64,000 nt of DNA from Flavobacterium resistens (GCF_900182645.1 NZ_FXTA01000003.1:124001-188000); one strand, 5' to 3'; numbered from the stretch's first letter, positions 46,088 to 57,104 are shown. Numbers and translations are program-made. The notes: generated by a model from the sequence alone, not told the origin.

Positions 46088-46442
46088 CATCTAATAATAA
46101 TTGTGCCGTTGCTTCATTTGTTGCCAGCGGCACATTATGCACATCACAAACGCGAATAAGCATGTTGATATCTGCTTCATGCGGATGACTTGATAATGGA
46201 TCTTTAAAAAAGAAAACCATCTTAGTTATTCCTTCCGCAACTCTTCCGGCAATTTGCGCATCACCACCTAACGGACCAGAAAGCATTCTCTGTGTCTTAA
46301 ATCCAGCAGCTTCAGCTTTTCCTCCGGTTGTTCCGGTACCAATCAATCTTATTTTTTCATTGTGTAAAACAGCTTCATTTTTGATTAAAAAATCAATTAA
46401 ATCAGCTTTTTTTCCGTCATGAGCAATAATTGCAATTTCCAT
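46068..46442 (-). CDS. mgsA: Methylglyoxal synthase
   Basis: A 124-residue enzyme converting dihydroxyacetone phosphate to methylglyoxal and phosphate. Motifs are IAHDGKK, GTGTTGG (phosphate-binding), GPLGGDAQI with the catalytic Asp, and DPLSSHPHEADI. ATG at 46442 is preferred; the upstream reading to 46478 would add 12 residues not expected in the family and overlap the kinase gene. It follows the kinase gene by 10 bp. It is a bypass of lower glycolysis when triose phosphates build up, fitting the nearby gapA and pfkA. Confidence 0.94.
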   Translation of the reverse strand: MEIAIIAHDGKKADLIDFLIKNEAVLHNEKIRLIGTGTTGGKAEAAGFKTQRMLSGPLGGDAQIAGRVAEGITKMVFFFKDPLSSHPHEADINMLIRVCDVHNVPLATNEATAQLLLDAIAQQL

Positions 46443-46452
46443 AAATCCAGAA

Positions 46453-47304
46453 CTATTGATTAGCAACATGGTAAGCAATTAAACCGTCAATAGGTCTTCT
46501 TAAAACATTTCCTAATTTAAGCTCATATTTATCGAAAGTTTCTTGTAATTCATCTTTTAAATAAAATGCAATAGAACCTACGAAATGCACAGGAACTTCT
46601 TTACAGTTATCAAACTGCTTAATGTAGTTTTTAACGAAAGATTTCATTCCTTTGAAAATAATTTTTCTGCAGAATTCAGTGTCTTTATGTTTAATTAAAA
46701 ACTTAGCATACGTTGCTAAATAAGCATTTGGATTTGGCTCTTTGTATAATTTATTTTTAATAAAATCAGGATCAACGTCGTACTCTTTTTCAAGTTCAAC
46801 AGCTAATTCTTTAGGCATTTTATTAAAATAGTACTTTCTGATTAATTCTTTTCCAAAAACATTTCCACTGCAGTCATCCATTACGATATATCCTAATGAC
46901 TGTACTTTTTGATGCAATACTTTTCCATCAAAATAACTGCAATTAGATCCTGTTCCAAGGATTGAAACAATAGCTTCTTCACCTTTAGGAGTTGTTGCGT
47001 AAACAGCCGCATAAGTATCTTCCTGAACATCCACGATAGCGTTAGAGAAATACTCCTGAAAGATTTGTTTTAACCATTCTTTCATTCTGTCTGTTCCGCA
47101 CCCTGCTCCATAGAAGAACAAATGTGAAGCATTTTTTTTATTTTGCAAAATATCAAAACGGTCGTTTAATCTTTCGATGATTTCCGGACCATCAAGAATT
47201 TCAGGGTTCAAACCTAAAGTTTGTGTCGTGAATAATACTTTTCCATTATCATCAATTGCAATCCAATCTGCCTTAGTAGATCCACTATCAACTATTAATT
47301 TCAT
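46453..47304 (-). CDS. BadF/BadG/BcrA-type sugar kinase, probable N-acetylglucosamine kinase
   Basis: A 283-residue ASKHA-fold ATPase. The phosphate-1 motif is VDSGSTKADW (residues 5-14), and the adenosine motif is GTGSNCSYFDG. Relatives phosphorylate GlcNAc at C6, and the fold differs from the bacterial ROK-type NagK. If it acts on GlcNAc it supplies the substrate for the NagB/PIG-L fusion in the chitin locus. It lies 134 bp downstream of gapA and directly ahead of mgsA, probably in a small operon. The substrate assignment rests on family similarity and the presence of a chitin locus. Confidence 0.8.
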   Translation of the reverse strand: MKLIVDSGSTKADWIAIDDNGKVLFTTQTLGLNPEILDGPEIIERLNDRFDILQNKKNASHLFFYGAGCGTDRMKEWLKQIFQEYFSNAIVDVQEDTYAAVYATTPKGEEAIVSILGTGSNCSYFDGKVLHQKVQSLGYIVMDDCSGNVFGKELIRKYYFNKMPKELAVELEKEYDVDPDFIKNKLYKEPNPNAYLATYAKFLIKHKDTEFCRKIIFKGMKSFVKNYIKQFDNCKEVPVHFVGSIAFYLKDELQETFDKYELKLGNVLRRPIDGLIAYHVANQ

Positions 47305-47390
47305 TTTATTTTTTTGTTTTTTGAGTTAGTTTTTCTTCATTTAAATAAAAAGTGTATTTTTTACATTAATTAAAGACGTAACAAAATAAG

Positions 47391-47422
47391 AAAATCCCGT
47401 TACTTGGAGATAACGGGATTTT
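47391..47422 (-). terminator. Terminator after gapA
   Basis: A perfect 12-bp stem AAAATCCCGTTA / TAACGGGATTTT with an 8-nt loop is followed by T-rich sequence on the minus strand. It separates gapA from the kinase gene. Confidence 0.85.
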
Positions 47423-47438
47423 GCAAAAATATATAATA

Positions 47439-48476
<1,038 letters not shown>

Positions 48477-48535
48477 CTAATTTAAAAGTCTAATTTCCTC
48501 ACAATAAACTTTCTTTCCTTTTAAACTTTTATTTA

Positions 48536-49522
48536 TTAGGTCGACATGATGTCTGACACTCTTAACAATTCTCTATCAATTTCTGATTTTCCTTTAATTG
48601 CCTGTTCAAGCGGAGTCAAAACAACTTTATCCTCTTTTAGTCCAACCATATAATTTGATTTTCCTTCTAATAAAGATTCTACAGCTTTTACACCTAAACG
48701 GCTTGCTAAAACACGGTCAAAACAAGATGGCGAACCACCACGCTGCATGTGTCCTAAAACAGAAACTCGTACGTCATATTCAGGCAAATTAGCTTCAACG
48801 TAATCTTTTAATTCGAATACATTTTTACCAATTTTATCGCCTTCTGCAATAACTACTATACTTGATGATTTTCCTGAAGCTTTACTTTTTTGAAGTGAGT
48901 CTAACAATCTGTCTAAACCTAAGTCTTCTTCAGGAATAAGGATTTCTTCAGCACCTGCACCAATTCCGGCATTAAGCGCAATATGCCCAGCATCTCTACC
49001 CATAACCTCTACAAAAAACAAACGGTTATGTGAACTTGCTGTATCTCTGATTTTATCAATAGAATCAACAACAGTATTTAAAGCTGTGTCATATCCTAAT
49101 GTATAACTTGTACCATAAATGTCATTGTCAATGGTACCCGGAATTCCTATTACTGGAAAATCGTACTCTGAATTAAAAATTAAACCTCCGGTAAAACTTC
49201 CGTCTCCTCCAATAACCACTAGAGCATCAACTCCAGCTTTTAAAAGGTTCTCGTGAGCTTTTTTTCTACCTTCTGGGGTTCTAAACTCAACTGAACGAGC
49301 TGATTTCAAGATCGTTCCGCCTTTGTTTACAATATTATTTACGCTTCGAGGGCCCATTTCTTTAAAATCACCTTCGATCATTCCTTGATACCCTCTATAA
49401 ATTCCTATGCATTCTATATTATGATAAGCGCATGTTCGAACAACTGATCGTATTGCAGCATTCATTCCTGGTGAGTCTCCTCCCGAAGTAAGAACACCAA
49501 CTTTTTTTATTGTTTTTGGCAT
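48536..49522 (-). CDS. pfkA: ATP-dependent 6-phosphofructokinase
   Basis: A 328-residue enzyme phosphorylating fructose-6-phosphate. ATP-binding GGDSPGMNAAIRSVV at residues 14-28, GGDGSFTGG, the catalytic GTIDNDIYGT and EVMGRDAGH mark the bacterial PfkA family. ATP rather than pyrophosphate use is suggested by the GGDGS form (PPi enzymes have GGDDS). Upstream at 49608-49619 is CAAACGTTTTCG, an operator-like palindrome shared with the susC promoters. It stands before gapA and mgsA. Confidence 0.97.
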   Translation of the reverse strand: MPKTIKKVGVLTSGGDSPGMNAAIRSVVRTCAYHNIECIGIYRGYQGMIEGDFKEMGPRSVNNIVNKGGTILKSARSVEFRTPEGRKKAHENLLKAGVDALVVIGGDGSFTGGLIFNSEYDFPVIGIPGTIDNDIYGTSYTLGYDTALNTVVDSIDKIRDTASSHNRLFFVEVMGRDAGHIALNAGIGAGAEEILIPEEDLGLDRLLDSLQKSKASGKSSSIVVIAEGDKIGKNVFELKDYVEANLPEYDVRVSVLGHMQRGGSPSCFDRVLASRLGVKAVESLLEGKSNYMVGLKEDKVVLTPLEQAIKGKSEIDRELLRVSDIMST

Positions 49523-49607
49523 TATTTAAGTATTAAGTTGTAAAATTAGCAAACATTCGGCACTTTTCAGGCTATGTTTATCATAAATTAATAAAATATG
49601 TTAAATT

Positions 49608-49619
49608 CAAACGTTTTCG
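49608..49619. promoter_or_regulatory. AAACGTTT palindrome upstream of pfkA
   Basis: On the minus strand ACGAAAACGTTTG shares 11 contiguous bases with each of the two susC promoter sites (9347-9357 and 15539-15549). It lies 86-97 bp upstream of the pfkA start codon. It may be an operator for a carbon-responsive regulator. Confidence 0.4.
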
Positions 49620-49778
49620 TTAATAAGTTTTTTGATGGCAAAAAATTCATTTAAAATAATAAAAGGCGCTTATTTTAATTAAATCCTTAAAATTAACAAT
49701 ACATAAATGAAGTGTTATAAAATTGCGAAGTGACTTCATTTGAAAAAAAATGTTTAAATCTTTAAATTTAAGCATAAA

Positions 49779-49808
49779 AAAAACCATTACGAGAATAATG
49801 GCTTTTTT
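49779..49808 (-). terminator. Terminator after tamB
   Basis: A stem around AACCATTA / TAATGG with a short loop is followed on the minus strand by TTTTTTTT. It lies 11 nt past the tamB stop codon. Confidence 0.75.
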
Positions 49809-49818
49809 TAACAATATC

Positions 49819-52800
49819 TTAAAAATCATCGTTATCAGGAATTAATCCTTGATTATTGTTTAAGGGAGGAGGTTTCTTCTCCTCTTCTTTTTTCTCAGGT
49901 TTCTTTTTATTCTTATCCGCATCCTTTTTATTGGTAAAATTGATGTAATCTGGATTTAAATACGAATCTTGAACATCATCTGAAGAACCTTTTATTGTAC
50001 GCTCTAATTTATGGCTTTTAAAAAGCTTGTTTACCAACTCACTGAAAGTATCAAAATCGACTTCATACGAAATACCGACACCTTGTGTATAACCAATTCC
50101 CTGTCCTATATAATTAATGTCGTTTTCTTTGTTAAACAACCTAAGATTCATTGAACCATCTTCATTAACTCGATAAAGTATTTCAATATCTCCAACAATA
50201 GCCGATTCATTGACTCCTCCTACCGGAACTCCGACTTTTCCATTGATGGAAATTTTTTCATTAATCTGCGATGATATATTAGCCACAAACTGGCCATCGG
50301 CTTCCTGACCAATTCGTTTATCAGCAGAAATAAAATTCAAGTCAATATTTACTTTATCATTATCAGATTTGATAATACCACCTAATAAACTTGCTGCAGT
50401 TTCTGCAAATGTTCCAGACAAATCACTTTGATTAAATCCATCCGGACTCATAAACGAACCTGTCGAAAGTAAATATAAAGCCTGTGTCTGACGAACGTCT
50501 TTATCGTCCAGTTTATATTGTATTTCCGATTTTAAAACACTGCTCACAGATGGAAACTGAATATCGAAATTAGGATCAGGACTCGTTAAATCTCCTCTTA
50601 ATCCAATAACAACTTCAACCGGTACTTTTTTATTGAAAGACGAATTCTCTAATAATACGGCTGGATTTGCAGATGTTTTATAAACGGCTTCCAGATTCAA
50701 TTGTGCTTTCATTGGGTTTCCTTCCCAAATGATAGATCCTCCTTTTTTTACAGCGAATTTTTTATCAATCAAACCGCCGTATTTAAAATTATAAGTTCCT
50801 TCATATGCCTGGAAATCCCCCCACATATTAAACTTACCGAGTGTATTAATTTTAAATAGTAAAGATCCATAACCTTTACCTTTCATACCGTGGCCGGAAT
50901 TTCTGTCCAAGATTACTTCAACTTCGGCATCTGGTGTAATATCAAAATCAAATTCTAATTCCAGTCCGTTGTAATTTCTTGTTTTTTCGACAATTCCATT
51001 CGCTAAATTGTACTTTTCTTTTGGCGTTACAAAATGTATCCAGCTGCTTTCAGCAACGCTTTGCGCATTGCTAATCGGAATTTTAATTTCTGTTCCTTTT
51101 TCAGATTTGGCATCTACTTTAATAAATAAACCTTCTGTTGGTCCTTTTATACTTGCAGTTCCGTTAATGAATGCAGTTCCAAAGTACGCCGCATCTTCAC
51201 TATCTTTAGTATCAAGTGCTAATAATCTTTTTGAAGTAACGGTTAAATCCAGTTTCCAGTCTCCAAAATTATGATGTTCAATCGTTCCATTCAGCAATCC
51301 TTTTGTTTTGTATTTCGTATCGGTAAGCTGATTATTTCTAAATAAGAATTTCTCGTCTGTCAAATCAATTACAGTACGATCACTCAATTCATAATCTGTA
51401 TTCAAATACGGAATTGTCATTCCTGCTTTTTCAACATACAACCTTCCGTTAATTTCCGGTTTTTTAAGATTCCCAACAACAGCCGCATTTCCTGAAACTG
51501 AACCACGCACATTCGAAATAACATCAACACCAACCGTTCCTAAAGTCGCCAGATTAAATCCTTCGAGCTTTAGATTCAAATCTAAAAATGTTTCTTTATT
51601 TTCAATCGCAAAAGTTCCGTTTGCTTTAAACGACTCGGTAAAACCATTCTGAATTGAAGAGTTTATCGTAAATTTTTTAAAGCTTTCATCTCCCGAAATA
51701 TCAAAATTCAACGTTCCTAATTCAGTTTTATTCAAATTAAGATGATCAATTTTGATCGAAGCTGTCGGCTGATAAACATTCTTGTTCTGCTTATAATTTA
51801 CACTTCCATTCAAATTTCCATTAAAGACAAACTTGGAATTAAATGGCGTAATTTTATTTATATCAACATCTTCAAAATTGAGGACGAGATCTTTATAATC
51901 TGTTCCTTTAATAACTCCGTTTAAATCAATCTTTTGATTTTCGTGCGATAAGACAATATTATTGAAATTGAAATTTTTAAAATATTGATCTATAATAATC
52001 TGATTATCCTTCTCTGCATCTTCATTCAAATACCATATATAGTCTTTGAACTTCATTTCAGATTTTTTAATTCCTACTATATTATTTTTGTTTTTATCGA
52101 TAGTATGAAACAAATCCAGATTGAAATAATCCTGACCTTTATCACCTCCCTTAAACTCTGAACGAACAAATAATGTATCTTTTGCTGTTACATTGATCAA
52201 ATTGAAATCACGTATTTTATAATATGGCGTTTTGATACTATCTAACTCAACATACGCATTATAAAGTGTGTTTTTATTATCAATGTTGATTCTGATATTA
52301 TCAAATGTGTTTTTAGCTGCTGTTATTTTCTGAGATTTAAATCTAAATTTAAATTCCTGTAAATCTGCATCAATTTTACCGCGAACAACTGTAGACGAAT
52401 CAATATTCACATCCGGATAAAGCATTTCGACAACTTTATCATAAACATGGAAGTTGAAACGAAGGAATTGTCCTTTTCGAACTTTATAAGGTTTATAATT
52501 GGTATACAAACTTCCCACTGAATTCATTACCAATTTATCCAATTGATCAAAACGGAATTTTCCAACAATTTTTCCGTTTACAACATCTGTTGAATTAACT
52601 GTTATGGTGCGCAATTTATCAGTGTCAAAACTAGAATTGATTGTTACATCATCAAAAGCATATGTGTTTTTAGGATTTTTATAGACTGCATCTTTGATGA
52701 AAATATTTCCTTGTAGATTTTCTATCGAATTTCCAGAAACCTGAACAACAGCATCTCCATTGAAATGTGAAATAGAATCCGACACAAATCTCAATTTTCG

Positions 52801-54318
52801 CAAATCGGCATTTTCTACATTAATATGAAAATCATATCTATTTTCTCGTTTACTCAAATCCACTAAACCGTCAAAAGTCAAATTCAGATTTGGATCATTT
52901 ACAGTAACTTCACCTTTATAATAAGGCAACTTAAAATTCCCATTAATCGTTATATTATTATAGGTGTATTTATTGTAATCTAATTTTGCAATATCACCTT
53001 TTATAATCGTATTCAAATATTTCTCGGTAAAGCCAACACCATCAACATCTACATTTAAAGTTGTTTTACCAATATCTTTTCTGTCTAAAAATGCGCCAAT
53101 ATTAAAATTATCCAATATAATATTTCCCGAATAAGATGCTTTATCAATAAAGTCCATATTATTCATATGAATATCAGCTTCACCATTTCCTAAATCTGTT
53201 ACCATTTTAAATTTGGCTTCCAAATCAGTCGTTGAAACTTTTGCTTTACCAACAATATTGACTTTTCCTATTCGCTTAAGTTCTATTGGAAGTTTTTTTC
53301 CAAGCACATTTGGCAACAACACAACAAGATTATCATAACTGGAAATCAGTTTATCAAACTTCCCTTCCATTGAGAACTTTTGCATTTTATCACCTAAAAG
53401 ATTCTTGAAATTAATATTTCCGACAATTCTCGAACCATTGGTATCGCTCAATCTCAAGCGGCGCAGATTTAAATTATTCAAAGGCCCGTTTAATTTTGTG
53501 CGGACTTTAAAATGTTGGTTTCTTCCCAATCCATCATAGAAATAACGAATATCATTTGACGCAATAGAAGCAGAATCAATTGCAACATCAAATCGAACTT
53601 TATCCGTAAAATGAAGAAAATCCTCAACTTTATAATTTAAAATAGCGTAGCCATAAATAGAAGATCTTTTAGTTTTTATGGCCAGATTCTCAACTCTAAT
53701 CTGTTTTTTGGTATAACTAAATTTCCCGGCAAAATTAGAAACATACAATCCGCGATGATCCTGAAATGAAAACCTGTGAATGTTTGTATTTACATCTGGG
53801 CCATATAATTTGAATTCGCTGATATAAGCGTTCAGCTTTGTAAACTCAAGAAATTTTGGCGTTCTTTTATTTTCATCAACAACAGAAAAGAATCCATTTG
53901 AAATGTATGCATTTCGCGCAGTAAGCAAAAAATGTTTTTTTGATTTTGAAGGCTTTCCGGTTTCAAACAATTTTACAAACTTGTTGATATTATTTTCGTC
54001 TTCGTTTTTGTATGTTTTCAAATTAAAAATCAAACCAGTTAAACGAAGATCACCAAAAATCAAATCTCCATCCATCAATCTTTTGAAACTCAAAATATCG
54101 GTCGTAATAATATCCGAAGCGATCATTACTTTTTTATGATGGTCTAAAATCAAAACATCTTTTAATTTCACACCACCAAAAATATTGATAGCCACCCTTC
54201 CTACAGTGATATTAGCCTTAAAATCTTCCCGGAGAGAATCTGTTGCGTATCTTGCAATTTTTGTTTGCACGACAGGCAAAGACAATGTGATAGCAACTGC
54301 CAACAAAAGTAGAATCAA
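49819..54318 (-). CDS. tamB: TamB-like translocation and assembly module protein
   Basis: A very large (about 1500 residues) AsmA/TamB protein that spans the periplasm as a long beta-taco and helps move lipids or proteins to the outer membrane. An N-terminal hydrophobic anchor (ILLLLAVAITLSLPVV) is followed by repeated beta-strand segments and a C-terminal DUF490/TamB domain (about 1000-1430, with the NPMKAQLNLEAVYKT and YLLSTGSF segments). A Lys/Pro/Glu-rich tail ends it. The given start is TTG at 54318; the frame stays open to 54378, and residues AIKKVKKIVSRTLIG lie upstream, so the true start may be ATT at 54372. Confidence 0.9.
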   Translation of the reverse strand: MILLLLAVAITLSLPVVQTKIARYATDSLREDFKANITVGRVAINIFGGVKLKDVLILDHHKKVMIASDIITTDILSFKRLMDGDLIFGDLRLTGLIFNLKTYKNEDENNINKFVKLFETGKPSKSKKHFLLTARNAYISNGFFSVVDENKRTPKFLEFTKLNAYISEFKLYGPDVNTNIHRFSFQDHRGLYVSNFAGKFSYTKKQIRVENLAIKTKRSSIYGYAILNYKVEDFLHFTDKVRFDVAIDSASIASNDIRYFYDGLGRNQHFKVRTKLNGPLNNLNLRRLRLSDTNGSRIVGNINFKNLLGDKMQKFSMEGKFDKLISSYDNLVVLLPNVLGKKLPIELKRIGKVNIVGKAKVSTTDLEAKFKMVTDLGNGEADIHMNNMDFIDKASYSGNIILDNFNIGAFLDRKDIGKTTLNVDVDGVGFTEKYLNTIIKGDIAKLDYNKYTYNNITINGNFKLPYYKGEVTVNDPNLNLTFDGLVDLSKRENRYDFHINVENADLRKLRFVSDSISHFNGDAVVQVSGNSIENLQGNIFIKDAVYKNPKNTYAFDDVTINSSFDTDKLRTITVNSTDVVNGKIVGKFRFDQLDKLVMNSVGSLYTNYKPYKVRKGQFLRFNFHVYDKVVEMLYPDVNIDSSTVVRGKIDADLQEFKFRFKSQKITAAKNTFDNIRINIDNKNTLYNAYVELDSIKTPYYKIRDFNLINVTAKDTLFVRSEFKGGDKGQDYFNLDLFHTIDKNKNNIVGIKKSEMKFKDYIWYLNEDAEKDNQIIIDQYFKNFNFNNIVLSHENQKIDLNGVIKGTDYKDLVLNFEDVDINKITPFNSKFVFNGNLNGSVNYKQNKNVYQPTASIKIDHLNLNKTELGTLNFDISGDESFKKFTINSSIQNGFTESFKANGTFAIENKETFLDLNLKLEGFNLATLGTVGVDVISNVRGSVSGNAAVVGNLKKPEINGRLYVEKAGMTIPYLNTDYELSDRTVIDLTDEKFLFRNNQLTDTKYKTKGLLNGTIEHHNFGDWKLDLTVTSKRLLALDTKDSEDAAYFGTAFINGTASIKGPTEGLFIKVDAKSEKGTEIKIPISNAQSVAESSWIHFVTPKEKYNLANGIVEKTRNYNGLELEFDFDITPDAEVEVILDRNSGHGMKGKGYGSLLFKINTLGKFNMWGDFQAYEGTYNFKYGGLIDKKFAVKKGGSIIWEGNPMKAQLNLEAVYKTSANPAVLLENSSFNKKVPVEVVIGLRGDLTSPDPNFDIQFPSVSSVLKSEIQYKLDDKDVRQTQALYLLSTGSFMSPDGFNQSDLSGTFAETAASLLGGIIKSDNDKVNIDLNFISADKRIGQEADGQFVANISSQINEKISINGKVGVPVGGVNESAIVGDIEILYRVNEDGSMNLRLFNKENDINYIGQGIGYTQGVGISYEVDFDTFSELVNKLFKSHKLERTIKGSSDDVQDSYLNPDYINFTNKKDADKNKKKPEKKEEEKKPPPLNNNQGLIPDNDDF

Positions 54319-54512
54319 CCCAATTAGGGTTCTGGATACTATTTTCTTTACTTTTTTGATAGCTGTATTAATTTTAGTTTACTTTAAATTTATTTTGAAC
54401 AGACAAAGAACGGCTGTTTTTGATAAAAATTCTTTAATTTTGGCTTCTCCTTACAATCAAAGAAAATTAAAAATTTGATTTGTCAAATATAATTCAAAAT
54501 TTGTGCCTTTAT

Positions 54513-55535
54513 ATGCAAAATTCAGAGGTTTTTATTCTTGCCATTGAAAGTTCCTGCGATGATACTGCCGCTGCAGTTTTACATAACGATAAAGTACTCT
54601 CAAATGTTGTTGCCAACCAGCTAATTCACAACCAATATGGTGGTGTTGTTCCTGAATTGGCTTCAAGAGCTCATCAACAGAACATAGTTCCGGTAATTGA
54701 TGCAGCGCTTCGCAAAGCAAATATACAAAAAGAACAGCTAAGCGCCATTGCTTTTACGCAAGGACCTGGCTTAATGGGATCGCTATTAGTTGGAGGTTCT
54801 TTCAGTAAATCATTATCATTGGCATTAAAAGTTCCGCTTATTGCCGTGAATCATATGCATGCCCATATTTTAGCGCATTTTATTGATGAAGATGGCTTTG
54901 ATAAGCCAGAATTTCCATTTTTAGCACTAACAATTAGCGGCGGACACACACAAATCGTAAAAGTAAACAGCTTTTTTGATATGGAAATCATTGGTGAAAC
55001 TACTGATGACGCAGTTGGAGAAGCTTTTGATAAAAGTGCCAAAATTCTTGGACTCCCTTATCCTGGCGGACCTTTGATCGACAAATATGCTAAAGAAGGA
55101 AACCCAAAAGCTTTTCCTTTTACAAAACCAAAAGTTCCTGGATTAGACTTTAGTTTCTCTGGGCTAAAAACGGCGATTTTATATTTTATCCAGAAAAATA
55201 AACAGGAAAATCCAAATTTCATTGAAGAAAATCTGAATGATATTTGTGCTTCGATTCAGCATACGATTATCGAAATTTTAATGGACAAATTGAAATTGGC
55301 TGTAAAAGAAACCGGAATTAAGCAAATTGCAATTGGCGGAGGAGTTTCGGCAAATTCAGGAATCAGAACGACATTGAAAGAAGCAGAAGGCAAATATGGC
55401 TGGAAAACTTTTATTCCGAAATTTGAATATACCACAGATAATGCCGCAATGATTGGAATTGTGGGTTATCAAAAATATTTATCACAACGTTTTGAAGATG
55501 CATCTGTAGTTTCGAAAGCCCGAATTCAATTTTAA
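54513..55535 (+). CDS. tsaD: tRNA N6-adenosine threonylcarbamoyltransferase
   Basis: A 340-residue universal enzyme that forms t6A37 in ANN-decoding tRNAs. The ASKHA fold is marked by LAIESSCDDTAAAV (near residue 8), the metal-binding HMHAHILAH, GGHTQIV, GEAFDKSAKILGLPYPGGP and GGGVSANSGIR. ATG at 54513 is chosen; TTG at 54480 would add 11 residues not seen in the family. rsmE follows 3 bp downstream, and the tamB gene diverges from it. Confidence 0.97.
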   Translation: MQNSEVFILAIESSCDDTAAAVLHNDKVLSNVVANQLIHNQYGGVVPELASRAHQQNIVPVIDAALRKANIQKEQLSAIAFTQGPGLMGSLLVGGSFSKSLSLALKVPLIAVNHMHAHILAHFIDEDGFDKPEFPFLALTISGGHTQIVKVNSFFDMEIIGETTDDAVGEAFDKSAKILGLPYPGGPLIDKYAKEGNPKAFPFTKPKVPGLDFSFSGLKTAILYFIQKNKQENPNFIEENLNDICASIQHTIIEILMDKLKLAVKETGIKQIAIGGGVSANSGIRTTLKEAEGKYGWKTFIPKFEYTTDNAAMIGIVGYQKYLSQRFEDASVVSKARIQF

Positions 55536-55538
55536 ATT

Positions 55539-56252
55539 ATGCAGTTATTTTATAATCCTGATATAGACGAAACTACCGAATCTTTTTCATTTGATAAAGA
55601 AGAAAGCCGCCATATAATAAAGGTTTTACGTAAAAAAGATTCCGATATCCTACATGTTACAAATGGTCAGGGAATATTATTTGAAACCGAAATCACTTTG
55701 GCTTCAGATAATAAATGCATTGTTGATGTACGATCAATTCAGAAATTTCCAGAACCAAAATTTCACTTGCATTTAGCTGTTGCACCAACCAAAATGAATG
55801 ATCGTTTTGAATGGTTTTTAGAAAAAGCCACAGAAATTGGAATCCAAGAAATTACGCCAATATTTTGTGATCGTTCCGAAAGAAAAGCAATAAATGCAGA
55901 ACGTTTTGAAAAAATCATTCTATCAGCAATGAAACAGTCAAATGAAACATTTTTACCTAAATTAAATCCGGCAATTTCGTTTAAAGAATTTATCAAACAA
56001 AAAAATACAGGTTTGCAATTCATAGCGCATTGCGAAGAAACCGACAAAAGATCACTGAAAGAAGCGCTTAAACCAAATGAGAATATAACATTATTAATTG
56101 GCCCGGAAGGTGATTTCTCTGAAAAGGAAATCGCATTAGCTTTAGAAAACAATTTTCAGCCGGTTACTCTAGGAAATACACGCTTAAGAACTGAAACAGC
56201 AGCAGTTGTAGCTTGCCACAGTGTTGTTTTTTTTAATGAAATTTCAAATTAA
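55539..56252 (+). CDS. rsmE: 16S rRNA m3U1498 methyltransferase
   Basis: A 237-residue SPOUT-class methyltransferase that methylates U1498 in 16S rRNA. An N-terminal PUA-like domain (about 1-70) precedes the knotted SAM-binding domain with PTKMNDRFEW, the LLIGPEGDFSEKE loop and LGNTRLRTETAA. The length is standard. It is 3 bp after tsaD, so the two are probably co-transcribed and both modify RNA. Confidence 0.96.
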   Translation: MQLFYNPDIDETTESFSFDKEESRHIIKVLRKKDSDILHVTNGQGILFETEITLASDNKCIVDVRSIQKFPEPKFHLHLAVAPTKMNDRFEWFLEKATEIGIQEITPIFCDRSERKAINAERFEKIILSAMKQSNETFLPKLNPAISFKEFIKQKNTGLQFIAHCEETDKRSLKEALKPNENITLLIGPEGDFSEKEIALALENNFQPVTLGNTRLRTETAAVVACHSVVFFNEISN

Positions 56253-56277
56253 AATTATTGTTCTAATAGCGTTAAGT

Positions 56278-56379
56278 TTGTCATCTCGACGAAGGAGAGA
56301 TCACACTCGTAACTCTACAAAGATTGGCGATATAGCATGAGGAATTTCTAGTGTGATTTCTCCTTCGTCGAAATGACAA
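56278..56379. repeat. 102-bp inverted-repeat element
   Basis: The left arm TTGTCATCTCGACGAAGGAG and the complement of the right arm TTGTCATTTCGACGAAGGAG match at 19 of 20 positions and continue to match through GATCACACT or AATCACACT. About 40 bp separate the arms. It fills most of the gap between rsmE and the DUF4159 gene and looks like a MITE or REP-like dispersed palindrome. It has no coding content. Confidence 0.75.
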
Positions 56380-56395
56380 AAACATATAAAATTGT

Positions 56396-57034
56396 ATGAA
56401 AAAAATATTCTTTTTGTTTTTATTGGTTTCTGTTTCCTCATTTTCGCAAGAAATCGCTTTGCTAAAATACAGTGGCGGCGGCGATTGGTATGCAAATCCA
56501 ACTTCATTGCCTAACTTAATTCGTTTTTGCAATTCGAATATCAACACACGTATTAAGACAAAACCTTCAACTGTAGAACCAAGTAATCCTGATCTTCTGT
56601 CCTATCCTTTTGTGCATATGACGGGACACGGAAATGTTGTTTTCAGTGATTCTGATGTAACCAATCTGAGAAATTATCTGACTTCAGGTGGTTTTCTGCA
56701 TATTGATGACAATTATGGAATGGATCAATATATTCGAAAAGAAATCAAAAAAATATTTCCAAATAATGATTTGTTAGAAATTCCGGCCAATCATCCTATT
56801 TTTCAAAAACCATTTCCTTTCCCGAATGGATTACCGAAAATCCATGAACACGATGGCACACGTGCACAAGCATTTGGAATTTTTGTCGACAACAAATTAG
56901 TCCTTTTATACACCTACGAATGTGATTTAGGTGACGGTTGGGAAGATCCGGAAGTTCACAATGATCCAGCAAATGTTCGCGATAAAGCTTTGAAAATGGG
57001 CGCCAACATTATCAATTATATTTTTACCAATTAG
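56396..57034 (+). CDS. DUF4159-domain secreted protein
   Basis: A 212-residue protein with a signal peptide (MKKIFFLFLLVSVSSFSQ) and a DUF4159 domain. Visible conserved segments are KYSGGGDWYANP, YPFVHMTGHGN, GGFLHIDDNYG and PANHPIF. The fold is related to glutamine-amidotransferase-like domains, but the function is unknown. Its start codon lies 17 bp after the inverted-repeat element, which may therefore carry or disrupt its promoter. Confidence 0.87.
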   Translation: MKKIFFLFLLVSVSSFSQEIALLKYSGGGDWYANPTSLPNLIRFCNSNINTRIKTKPSTVEPSNPDLLSYPFVHMTGHGNVVFSDSDVTNLRNYLTSGGFLHIDDNYGMDQYIRKEIKKIFPNNDLLEIPANHPIFQKPFPFPNGLPKIHEHDGTRAQAFGIFVDNKLVLLYTYECDLGDGWEDPEVHNDPANVRDKALKMGANIINYIFTN

Positions 57035-57104
57035 TGATTGGTACTTAGCAATTCATCAAATAAAAAAACAACAATAACCAGACTTTTCACTTTTCACAAA
57101 AAAA

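Noticed and set aside
49647..49829. Small minus-strand ORF beyond the tamB stop
   Set aside because: Low-complexity frame over the terminator region, with no protein features.
51008..51274. Plus-strand ORF within tamB
   Set aside because: It is an antisense frame of a well-supported gene, with no independent signal.
56281..56547. Minus-strand ORF across the inverted-repeat element
   Set aside because: It is a by-product of the palindrome and the opposite strand of the DUF4159 gene.
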